A DNA stretch of 6,973 nt, taken from JBQCDV01 sp051960855. Lineage in GTDB: Bacteria > Actinomycetota > Actinomycetes > JAJZTN01. Below are positions 1 to 5,832 of this stretch, in pieces. The notes under the pieces were generated by a model. It did not search any database. It was not told the origin of the DNA and was given only the letters and a program-made list of their open reading frames with translations. A program made the position numbers and the translations under genes. Where the stretch lies: positions 1 to 6,973 of the forward strand of contig JBQCDV010000153.1 in NCBI GenBank assembly GCA_051960855.1, written 5' to 3'. Position 1 is the stretch's first letter, and each line of letters opens with the position of its first letter.

Positions 1-10
1 AAGGGGCCAG

Positions 11-580
11 TCACACGGCGCGGGCGATCGCCTCCGCGGCCTCCCTCAGCTGCTTGACGACACGCTGGTGGACCTCGGGGCTCTCCCCCATCGGGTCGGC
101 GATGTCGTCGTCGCTCGGGTCCTCCGCACGCACCAGTCCGCGGACAGCTCGAGCCTCGGCAACCAGCGTTTCCGGGTCCGCCCACGAGACGGGCACGGGC
201 GGGACCCCGGGAGCGACAGCTACGTCGTTCGTCAAGGTCTCGACGATGCGGGCGAACTCGCGCAGCGTGAACGTCCGGGAGACGGCCGCGGGGAAGATCT
301 GGACGGCGGCGGTGCGATGCGCGCGGGTTGCGGTGAGGAGAAGGCCGGCGTCGCGGACGAGGTCCGGCGTGAGCTGACGCGCGACGTGCGGGACAGGCTC
401 GAAGCCGGTGGCGGCCAGGGCGTCGCGGGTCAGCGGGTGCAGGTCGGAGCCGACGACCGCCTGAGTGCCCGCGCTCGTGACGTCGACCGGGGCGGCTGCC
501 AGGGCCTCGCCGATGAGCTGCTCGGCTGCCGCGCTGCGGCAGATGTTGCCGGTGCAGACGACGAGGATGCGGAACGGCAT
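11..580 (-). CDS. Low-molecular-weight protein tyrosine phosphatase (LMW-PTP/arsenate reductase-like fold)
   Basis: Predicted cytoplasmic phosphatase of 189 residues that removes phosphate from tyrosine on proteins by a cysteine-phosphate intermediate. The P-loop CTGNICRS lies at residues 9-16, with nucleophile Cys9 and phosphate-binding Arg15 (the CX5R signature), directly after a first beta strand as is usual. The general-acid loop is Asp162-Pro163 near the C-terminus. Met164 follows where most family members have Tyr or Phe, so substrate preference may differ. The protein is longer than the usual 140-160 residues; the extra length lies between about residues 110 and 155. The ATG is supported by the position of the P-loop, although no strong ribosome-binding site precedes it. 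It lies 15 bp after a small membrane peptide gene on the same strand, so the two are probably cotranscribed. Relatives (Wzb, Ptp) often act with exopolysaccharide systems; a link to the pgs genes here is inference. An arsenate reductase role is possible but less likely. Confidence 0.9.
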   Translation of the reverse strand: MPFRILVVCTGNICRSAAAEQLIGEALAAAPVDVTSAGTQAVVGSDLHPLTRDALAATGFEPVPHVARQLTPDLVRDAGLLLTATRAHRTAAVQIFPAAVSRTFTLREFARIVETLTNDVAVAPGVPPVPVSWADPETLVAEARAVRGLVRAEDPSDDDIADPMGESPEVHQRVVKQLREAAEAIARAV

Positions 581-595
581 GGTGCGCGCGGACGG

Positions 596-730
596 CTACC
601 GGGTCAGCGCGCTGATGACGATGACGAGGGTCCCGAGGGCGATGAGGCCGAGGCCCACCAACCCGGTCCAGGTCGTCGATAGCGACCGGGCGGTGTGCCG
701 CCACTGGCGGCGAAGGTTCCTTCTGCGCAT
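596..730 (-). CDS. Small single-span membrane peptide, 44 aa, upstream of the phosphatase
   Basis: I do not recognise a family. Read from the ATG at 730, the frame gives 44 residues. A very basic N-terminus (MRRRNLRRQWRHTAR) is followed by one hydrophobic stretch at about residues 23-42 (GLVGLGLIALGTLVIVISAL) and ends LTR. The charge pattern predicts the N-terminus in the cytoplasm and a single membrane span. A GGGA sequence 8 bases before the ATG can serve as ribosome-binding site. An in-frame GTG two codons earlier is an alternative start, and an in-frame TAA five codons before that GTG closes the frame. It ends 15 bp before the phosphatase gene, same strand, which suggests one transcript and perhaps a membrane partner for the phosphatase (inference). 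Evidence that it is coding is the coherent basic-plus-hydrophobic pattern and its placement; no homology was checked. Confidence 0.6.
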   Translation of the reverse strand: MRRRNLRRQWRHTARSLSTTWTGLVGLGLIALGTLVIVISALTR

Positions 731-801
731 CCCCACGGTCCCAGGTTAGTCGCTGGCGATGTCCCGTCGGCCGCCCTGACCAGGCTAGGCACGAGGTGAG
801 G

Positions 802-819
802 TGTGCGGATCTGTGCGGA
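802..819. repeat. Direct repeat TGTGCGGA x2 at 10-bp period, candidate operator
   Basis: TGTGCGGA occurs at 802-809 and again, exactly, at 812-819. The two starts are 10 bp apart, about one helical turn, so both copies face the same side of the DNA. This spacing is common for tandem binding of a regulator. It lies about 80 bp upstream of the regulator start. Function is inferred. Confidence 0.4.
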
Positions 820-844
820 CATCGTGTTACGCCTTACGGGTGAC

Positions 845-858
845 GGCAGCCGGCTGCC
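845..858. promoter_or_regulatory. Perfect 14-bp palindrome GGCAGCCGGCTGCC, candidate operator
   Basis: The 14 bases equal their own reverse complement, with the centre about 48 bp before the regulator's ATG. That is a plausible place for autoregulation by a dimeric LuxR-type protein. In GC-rich DNA such palindromes also arise by chance, so binding is only a suggestion. Confidence 0.35.
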
Positions 859-889
859 AGGGTGGCGATCAACCGGAACGGCGCTCGCA

Positions 890-895
890 GGGGGA
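890..895 (+). promoter_or_regulatory. Ribosome-binding site deciding the regulator start (ATG at 900)
   Basis: GGGGGA lies 4 bases before ATG 900. The open frame continues upstream to an ATG at 801, but that start lacks such a site and would add 33 residues with no recognisable domain, so the 900 start is chosen. Confidence 0.6.
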
Positions 896-899
896 TCTC

Positions 900-1202
900 A
901 TGCAGCAACCGCACACGCAGGCTGAGCTCGTCGCAGCCGCGACTCGTGTCCCGACTCAGCGTGCTGCCGCGGACGTGAGTCCGTCGCTCAGCCGACAGGA
1001 GCGCGAGGCGCTGGGCCTCTATCTCAGTGGTCTCACGATGGACGCGGTCGCGCGGCGGATGGGCATCGCGACCTGCACCGCGAAGCAGTACATCGACCGC
1101 GTTCGGGCGAAATACGACGTCGCGGGGCAACGCGTCCGGACTCGGCATCAGCTGTTCCTCGCCGCGCACCGCGACGGTCTGCTGACTTCATCGCTTCTTT
1201 GA
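900..1202 (+). CDS. Stand-alone LuxR/GerE-type helix-turn-helix DNA-binding protein
   Basis: A 100-residue predicted transcription regulator. Residues about 30-75 form a LuxR-type HTH: the opening LSRQEREALGLYLSG, then MDAVARRMGIATCTAKQYIDRVRAKY, where CTAKQYIDRVRAKY (59-72) is the likely recognition helix. The C-terminal part (RVRTRHQLFLAAHRDGLL) resembles the tail of the HTH in actinobacterial NarL-type response regulators. No receiver domain or ligand-binding domain is present; the first 29 residues are Ala/Gln-rich and look unstructured. The protein could be a single-domain regulator like GerE, a reduced response regulator, or a partner for another protein. It converges with the surface-protein gene across a hairpin and diverges from the membrane peptide-phosphatase unit, so those genes are the first candidate targets (inference). 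Confidence 0.8.
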   Translation: MQQPHTQAELVAAATRVPTQRAAADVSPSLSRQEREALGLYLSGLTMDAVARRMGIATCTAKQYIDRVRAKYDVAGQRVRTRHQLFLAAHRDGLLTSSLL

Positions 1203-1217
1203 GCGGGTGACAACGTA

Positions 1218-1250
1218 ACGAGGGGGCCGCCGTCGTGGCCGCCCCCTCGT
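1218..1250. terminator. Bidirectional GC-rich hairpin between convergent genes
   Basis: Arms ACGAGGGGGC (1218-1227) and GCCCCCTCGT (1241-1250) are perfectly complementary, and the inner bases can add about four more pairs after one mismatch. It lies 15 bp after the regulator stop and 11 bp before the stop of the converging surface-protein gene. There is no clear T-tract on either side, as is common in actinobacteria, so termination strength is uncertain. Confidence 0.7.
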
Positions 1251-1261
1251 CGTGTTCGCCG

Positions 1262-4200
1262 CTACGGCAACAGCAGCCGGACACTCGTTGCCACTTCCTC
1301 ACTCACGGCGGCCGGGCCGCCGTAGAGCCGGGACCCAGCCTTGCCGGACGCCGTGAGGTAGCTCGTCAACTCCGGCGAGAGCGTGGCCGGCACCAGGATC
1401 ACTGGGCCGTGCTGCACGCCGCTGGCCGCAGCCGCCGACAGCGCGTCCGGAAAGTCGGACCCTGTCGCAAGGAGCAGCCGATCCGGGGAGGCAAAGAACT
1501 CCTGCGCGACCTTGAGGGCCGTGAGGTAGCGGTCCTTCCCCACGAGCGGGGTGGCGTGCGGGTCCGCACTCGCTGATGGCCCACCGACTGCGTAGCGAAC
1601 GACGCCGCTGTGGCTCGCGAGGTAGCCGGTGGTGGCGGTCGCCGCCTTGCTCCCGTCGGTGAGGACGACCACCCCGTGCTCCTTCACTGCCGCGGCACTG
1701 GCAGTGAGCGCGTCGGCGAAGTCGCGGCCGGTGGCCTCGAAGACAGCGTCGGGCGTGCCGAGCTTGTCAGCCACTGCGACGGCGGTCTCGAACCGGTCCT
1801 TGCCCGCAACTCGGTCGGGCACAAAGCCGGCGGCCTTGACCGCCGCTTCGACTGCCGAGGGCAAAGCCGCCTCTCCGCCGACGAGGTAGACCGTCGCGCC
1901 AGGCTTCAGCAAGCGCTTGAGCTCGGCAGCCACCCGGGCATCGAGAGTCTTGCCTGTCAGGAGCAGCGGGCCCCCCTTGCTCGCGGCGAGGGGTCCACCG
2001 ACGAGCGCATCCGGGAAGTTGCCGGCAGCGGCCAAGGTCGCTGTGCTTGCCGACGTCGGATAGCTGTCCCGCGAGGCGGCCACGCTCGTGGCAATCCGGT
2101 CCTTGCCCGCCACGCGCACCAGCAGATTGCCTGCCACCAACCACGACGACGCGTGGGACGTCAGGACCGTGAGGGTCAGCTGCCCGTTGGTGAGCGAACG
2201 GCTGGCCACACACGGGTCGGGAGCTGCGCTGCCATCGGTCGTCGTGCAGTCCGCGATCGGCGTGCCGTTGCGGAAGACCGTCACCTGGGCCGGGTCGCCG
2301 TTGGGCACGGCGGCCGCATCAATGGTGAAGGCCATCCGCAGCGGCTGGCTGACCGACGCCGCGGGCGCAGTGATGTCGGCCGACCAGAGGGCGTCGTAAC
2401 CACTCGGCGCCGTCGTGGTCGTCGGCGTGAAGCTCACGCTGCCGCTGGCAGGGGACGTCACGGTCGCCGCGATAGGCGTCGTGCTGCTCACCGAGCCACT
2501 CGACGCAGCGCCTCCCGCTGGCACGCCGATGGTGATCGTGCCGGTGGTGGTGCCACCTGAGCCACCCGTGCCACCTGTGGAACCGCCGGTGCCGCCGGTC
2601 GAGCCACCCGTGCCGCCGGTCGAGCCACCCGTGCCGCCGGTGCCGCCGGTGCCGCCGGTCGAGCCACCCGTGCCTCCCGTGGACCCACCGGTCCCATCGC
2701 TCGGCGGCTGGGTGACCACTTGGCCGTCAGGCACGAAGATTCCCTCACCCGTGTTTGCCGGGAAGTACGTCGACGGATCGTCCGGCAAGAAGGAGACACC
2801 GACGTTGGCGTAGCCATGCTGGTCAGGCGCAGTGACAGTCCGCGTGACCGACCGCGTGTCGGCGGTGACCTGGAATCCGGACCCGACGGCGACGCCATTG
2901 AGACTGATCATGAGAGCGCCAGTAGCCGACCCACCGACCGTCGCCGTAATCTGCGTCGAATGGCTCGCCAGAGGGTAATAGTCAGTTATGGTCGTCGAGA
3001 CTGGGACGACCACCCGCGGTGCCGGAAGGACGATGTCGTCCAGCACGGTGTCACCGGAGACGCTGAGCGGAGCGGGACGTGAGTTCCCGTACGTTTCCGA
3101 CCCATCCCGGCAGTCGTTCCACCAGTACTGGCGCTCGCCCGGCCACACGCCACGAACCGTAAATGATCCGGTCGCGTCGCTCTGTGCTCCAGTCAGCCGC
3201 AGGCCATCCGGCCCCACGACGTTGAGGCAGATACCCGGGACGCCATGTCCCGCCGCGTCCACAAACCTGCCGCTCACGGTATCGCCGGTCGCGACGGAGA
3301 CACTACCCAGATCGGTGTCCTGGTTAGCCACTACAGATACGGCGTCGGCGTCGGCCTCACTGCTTTTGCCGTTATACCACTCCACCCGGTATCGAGGGAA
3401 CCGGTCAAAGGACTCAAGTATAAGCTTTCGGGAACCAGCTGGGACACCATGGATGGTGACTTTGCCGGTTGCCGCGTCCGCGGACGAACCAATCCTCGTC
3501 TCCGAGTCGCTGAGGCCCAGCCCCCCTGCCGCGCCTCCATCCAGCGGAGTCAAGGTTGCGGTAACTGACCCCCCGGTCGTCAGGTCTAGCGTACCGAAAG
3601 AACTGGGAGAAGCCGTGTCGGCGGCATAAACGGGAGCATCGAAGGGCTGAAGACTTGAGGTGCCTGCATATCCCGGTGTGACATTGCTCGTGTCGCCGCA
3701 GGGGTGGCCTTGCACGGTATACCAGCCGGGACGGAGTCCCGAGATCGTAACGTTGCCCTGCGCGTCAGAGGTGGCCCAACCTTGCCGATACTTGTACAGC
3801 GGGTCGGCCGCGGTGAAGCAAATGCCGCCCGTCTCCACTCCATCGACTCGCACATGGCCTGACAGACTCACGGTCGGATGCACCGGAAGAGTGGCGACGC
3901 CATCGGCGTCTTGGACCTCGAACGAGTATGGGTCGGCGTAATACTGATCTGCATCCAGGTTCACCTCATAGGTGCCTGAACCCAAGCCGCTGAAGGTATA
4001 GGAGCCTGCTTGGTACCCGCTCGGATAAATGTACCGGTGAAGAGGGTCCCCGCGCTCCGTCAGCCACATCGTGATCGCGCCCGACGGGTCAACCGGTTGG
4101 CTGCCGTCTGAAAGAGTCACTGTCTCCGAGTACCCGGCGGCAAGAGCCAAGTCGACGACCGAACTTGCGCGGGCGTCGAGGGACAGTTCCGCGCTCGTAG

Positions 4201-4804
4201 CCGGAGATGATGCCGGATCGCTGGGCGCGGCATAAATGAGATATCTTCCTGGCGGAAGAGTGTTGAATTGGTACGCGCCAGAACTGTCGCTCGTCGTCGA
4301 CTCGGCCACCTGCGGGATTGTCTCATAGCCATTGTCGATGAACTCGTAGGCATCGACCGAGACATTGGGCACTGGACCGTTCGGACCGGAGATGGTTCCC
4401 TGGACGGTCACCGCCGGCCGGAGGTCGAAATCCGCCACTTGGTTGCCATTGCCGCCATTCAGGTAATTCAGGTCGAAGGCTGTGTCCTTGTGGTCGAAGT
4501 ACTGCTGCGCCCATCCTCCATCGCAGCCATAGGCGCGCAGTTGGTACGACGCAGCGCTGTCAAGAGTCATCTCGTAGGTCCCAGTGGCGCCGGTGGTGGC
4601 CGACACCCGTTCGCCCCCGCCGTAGCCGGGTATGGCATCGACGCAGATGTCCTGTAGTGGGACAGCGCCGGTTCCATCATCGCCAGTCACCAGGCCCGTG
4701 ACCGTTCTCGTCGAAGCAGTAGCAGCAACGGCGGCCGGCCCCGTCCAGCCGCTGATCGCCGTCGCCGCGACGGCGACGACAACAAGCCGTGAGCTTGTTC
4801 TCAC
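1262..4804 (-). CDS. Secreted multidomain surface protein with three C-terminal CWB2 cell-wall-binding repeats
   Basis: A predicted wall-attached surface protein of 1180 residues. The GTG start at 4804 is chosen because a GGGGGGA site precedes it and it begins a classic signal peptide: RTSSR, then a hydrophobic core (LVVVAVAATAISGW), with cleavage likely after PAAVA near residue 27. Residues about 34-592 contain roughly six beta-sandwich repeats of carboxypeptidase-regulatory/Cna-B type, marked by 'V.G.V...G..', 'D..G.Y.F..L..G.Y' patterns. Next come an Ig-like domain (about 596-690), a Gly/Thr/Ser linker (704-752) and a beta domain ending LTVLTSHASSW (about 756-888). Three CWB2 repeats close the protein (896-994, 997-1084, 1085-1180), each with GKDR, F(P/A)DAL and a GG(E/P) turn. 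CWB2 modules in clostridia bind anionic wall polymers non-covalently. No catalytic site is visible; adhesion or a structural role is inferred. All eight cysteines fall into pairs, and the N-terminal half is lower in GC than the CWB2 part. Confidence 0.88.
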   Translation of the reverse strand: MRTSSRLVVVAVAATAISGWTGPAAVAATASTRTVTGLVTGDDGTGAVPLQDICVDAIPGYGGGERVSATTGATGTYEMTLDSAASYQLRAYGCDGGWAQQYFDHKDTAFDLNYLNGGNGNQVADFDLRPAVTVQGTISGPNGPVPNVSVDAYEFIDNGYETIPQVAESTTSDSSGAYQFNTLPPGRYLIYAAPSDPASSPATSAELSLDARASSVVDLALAAGYSETVTLSDGSQPVDPSGAITMWLTERGDPLHRYIYPSGYQAGSYTFSGLGSGTYEVNLDADQYYADPYSFEVQDADGVATLPVHPTVSLSGHVRVDGVETGGICFTAADPLYKYRQGWATSDAQGNVTISGLRPGWYTVQGHPCGDTSNVTPGYAGTSSLQPFDAPVYAADTASPSSFGTLDLTTGGSVTATLTPLDGGAAGGLGLSDSETRIGSSADAATGKVTIHGVPAGSRKLILESFDRFPRYRVEWYNGKSSEADADAVSVVANQDTDLGSVSVATGDTVSGRFVDAAGHGVPGICLNVVGPDGLRLTGAQSDATGSFTVRGVWPGERQYWWNDCRDGSETYGNSRPAPLSVSGDTVLDDIVLPAPRVVVPVSTTITDYYPLASHSTQITATVGGSATGALMISLNGVAVGSGFQVTADTRSVTRTVTAPDQHGYANVGVSFLPDDPSTYFPANTGEGIFVPDGQVVTQPPSDGTGGSTGGTGGSTGGTGGTGGTGGSTGGTGGSTGGTGGSTGGTGGSGGTTTGTITIGVPAGGAASSGSVSSTTPIAATVTSPASGSVSFTPTTTTAPSGYDALWSADITAPAASVSQPLRMAFTIDAAAVPNGDPAQVTVFRNGTPIADCTTTDGSAAPDPCVASRSLTNGQLTLTVLTSHASSWLVAGNLLVRVAGKDRIATSVAASRDSYPTSASTATLAAAGNFPDALVGGPLAASKGGPLLLTGKTLDARVAAELKRLLKPGATVYLVGGEAALPSAVEAAVKAAGFVPDRVAGKDRFETAVAVADKLGTPDAVFEATGRDFADALTASAAAVKEHGVVVLTDGSKAATATTGYLASHSGVVRYAVGGPSASADPHATPLVGKDRYLTALKVAQEFFASPDRLLLATGSDFPDALSAAAASGVQHGPVILVPATLSPELTSYLTASGKAGSRLYGGPAAVSEEVATSVRLLLP
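2549..2695 (-). repeat. Tandem repeat tract encoding a Gly/Thr/Ser linker in the surface protein
   Basis: The tract encodes TGGS and TGG units in succession (protein residues about 704-752). On the plus strand a 21-bp unit that begins GCCGCCGGTCGAG occurs identically at 2591-2611, 2612-2632 and 2651-2671, with two extra 9-bp GCCGCCGGT units at 2633-2650. Unit lengths are multiples of three, so gain or loss of copies keeps the frame. It separates the exposed N-terminal domains from the wall-binding end and probably acts as a flexible spacer. Confidence 0.85.
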
Positions 4805-4809
4805 GTGAA

Positions 4810-4816
4810 TCCCCCC
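4810..4816 (-). promoter_or_regulatory. Ribosome-binding site deciding the surface-protein start (GTG at 4804)
   Basis: Read on the minus strand, GGGGGGA is followed by TTCAC and then GTG. The frame stays open upstream to an ATG at 4906, but the longer form would bury the signal peptide behind 34 residues, so the GTG is preferred. Confidence 0.7.
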
Positions 4817-4863
4817 ATCGCGGATCTTCCCGCTCATCTTGATGGCGCCCATCACCAGCGTCA

Positions 4864-4883
4864 TGACCACCATTTGGAGGTCA
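4864..4883. promoter_or_regulatory. Inverted repeat in the divergent promoter region, candidate operator
   Basis: TGACCACC (4864-4871), a 4-base ATTT centre, and GGAGGTCA (4876-4883) form an inverted repeat with 7 of 8 paired positions. It lies in the 127-bp gap between the surface-protein gene and the lipoprotein gene, 60 bp before the former and 49 bp before the latter, where one regulator could control both. No convincing -35/-10 pair was found for the surface-protein gene. Function is inferred. Confidence 0.35.
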
Positions 4884-4919
4884 CGTCTCCCCGACACGAT
4901 CAACACGCAATGCCGCGGG

Positions 4920-4935
4920 TAGCGTCAGGAGGTGA
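4920..4935 (+). promoter_or_regulatory. Start-site region of the lipoprotein gene: TAGCGT (possible -10) and AGGAGGTGA overlapping the GTG
   Basis: The sequence AGGAGGTGA (4927-4935), a full match to the anti-Shine-Dalgarno, overlaps the GTG start at 4932 instead of lying 5-9 bases before it. TAGCGT (4920-4925) fits the actinobacterial -10 pattern TANNNT and ends 6 bases before the GTG, which would place transcription start at the start codon and give a leaderless mRNA. No good -35 is seen. TAG at 4920-4922 is also an in-frame stop, so the gene cannot begin further upstream. Confidence 0.35.
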
Positions 4936-5801
4936 CGGGACGACAAGCAAGGGTGGCCGGGGCAGTGATGTTGGCGATGCTCGCAACCTCCTGCACGTCC
5001 TCGTCGGCCACGTTGGGCAGCGTCGTACAGGACGTCATCGCACGCGGGCCGCAGCGAGGCGACGACTACGCGCCCCCCGCGCCGGCTGAACGCGCCGCCG
5101 TCGCCCACGCGGTCTCCGATCTCGCGCACGGCAAGACGACCCCTCCACCCCAGGGTTGGAAGGTGGTCGACGTCACTGCTGAGGGAGAGTCCTTCCGCGC
5201 GCTGCTCGAAGCCGGCTCCGGCCGCCTCCATGGCTACGGCGTCTACGTGGCCCGCGGGACCGGGTCGCGGATCCTCCTCGAGGTGCCACACCCGCGGTAT
5301 GACCAGCACACCGAAGACCTCGGCCTGGCGGTCTTCCCTGCCTCACAGGCGGACGTGCTGCTCGTGGCGGGCGCGCACCGGACCGCCGGTCACGACGCGG
5401 CGGACGTGGCCCACGAGACCAACTCAGCATTCGCGGCCGTCAACGCCGCGCTGGTCTCCCGCGGCGACCTCGTGCTGCAGTTGCACGGTTTCGCTGAGGC
5501 CAAGCACAAGCTCGACGTGGACGCCGTCGTGTCCAGCACGACCGAGCATCAGACGGCGCCGGCGAAGCGCCTCGCGAAAGCGCTGAGGGACGCAGGATGG
5601 CGAGTATGCGTCTACGGCGACCCGGACTGCACAGGGCTCGGAGGCACGACCAACGTCGAGGCGAGTGCCGCCCGCGACGCCGGCGCCGACTTCCTCCACC
5701 TCGAGCTGTCGGACTCCATCCGAGACAGCGCGCAGCAGCGCGACCGTCTGGCGAAAGTACTCATCGACTTCCTGAAGGACGAGCGTCAGCGGCGGAGCTG
5801 A
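4932..5801 (+). CDS. Predicted lipoprotein, putative metal-dependent amidohydrolase (possible PGA-modifying enzyme)
   Basis: A 289-residue protein with a lipoprotein signal peptide: Arg4/Arg7, hydrophobic AGAVMLAMLA, then ATS-Cys21 as the lipidation cysteine (Ala at -3 is acceptable though not the commonest). It should be anchored outside the membrane. I do not firmly recognise the family. The core has an ordered set of polar motifs: H120-P-x-x-D124-x-x-T-E128, GAHR (147-150), D158-x-A-H161-x-x-N164, QLHGF (183-187, His185), N241, and LELSxxIR (257-264). Strand-ending His and acid residues followed by a late LHG resemble zinc amidohydrolases of the N-formylglutamate amidohydrolase and phage poly-gamma-glutamate hydrolase (PghP) kind. 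Cys226 and Cys233 could form a disulfide. It converges on pgsC with 31 bp between stops, so a role in cutting, releasing or attaching PGA is an attractive inference. An unrelated peptidase or amidase is the main alternative. The GTG at 4932 is preferred to one at 4953 because it keeps the basic n-region. Confidence 0.7.
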   Translation: MTGRQARVAGAVMLAMLATSCTSSSATLGSVVQDVIARGPQRGDDYAPPAPAERAAVAHAVSDLAHGKTTPPPQGWKVVDVTAEGESFRALLEAGSGRLHGYGVYVARGTGSRILLEVPHPRYDQHTEDLGLAVFPASQADVLLVAGAHRTAGHDAADVAHETNSAFAAVNAALVSRGDLVLQLHGFAEAKHKLDVDAVVSSTTEHQTAPAKRLAKALRDAGWRVCVYGDPDCTGLGGTTNVEASAARDAGADFLHLELSDSIRDSAQQRDRLAKVLIDFLKDERQRRS

Positions 5802-5832
5802 GCCATACGGCGGGAGGCAGCGGGGACCCCGG

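Larger units (their letters stand above)
731..899. promoter_or_regulatory. Divergent intergenic region between the membrane peptide-phosphatase unit and the LuxR-type regulator
   Basis: These 169 bp lie between two divergent gene starts (730 minus, 900 plus) and should carry both promoters. I see no convincing -35/-10 pair for either direction. The region holds two ordered motifs described separately: an 8-bp direct repeat at 10-bp period (802-819) and a perfect 14-bp palindrome (845-858). Both lie on the side nearer the regulator gene. Confidence 0.5.

Noticed and set aside
68..682. Long plus-strand open frame over the phosphatase
   Set aside because: Antisense of an intact LMW-PTP; composition is Asp/Arg/Gly-rich without a recognisable domain.
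604..822. 72-codon minus-strand frame over the small membrane peptide
   Set aside because: Ends in a run of Ser/Pro with no coherent pattern; the neighbouring frame gives a basic head plus membrane span and has a ribosome-binding site.
801..899. Upstream start for the LuxR-type gene at ATG 801
   Set aside because: No ribosome-binding site there, no domain in the added residues, and it would run through the direct repeat and palindrome; ATG 900 has GGGGGA before it.
1610..2560. Long plus-strand open frame (316 codons) over the CWB2 region
   Set aside because: Arg/Gly/His-rich composition typical of an antisense frame in GC-rich DNA; the minus strand encodes three clear CWB2 repeats here.
2415..2813. 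Plus-strand open frame encoding a Pro-rich PPVPPVEPP repeat protein
   Set aside because: It is the antisense of the Gly/Thr/Ser linker; the repeats are explained by the minus-strand gene, which has clear domains on both sides.
4805..4906. 34-residue upstream extension of the surface protein to an ATG at 4906
   Set aside because: The GTG at 4804 has a GGGGGGA site and directly begins a signal peptide; the extension would place charged residues and several Met before it.
5821..5831. Short hairpin CGGGGACCCCG between the lipoprotein and pgsC stops as a terminator
   Set aside because: The arms are only 4-5 bp with almost no loop and no T-tract; too weak to call as a terminator.
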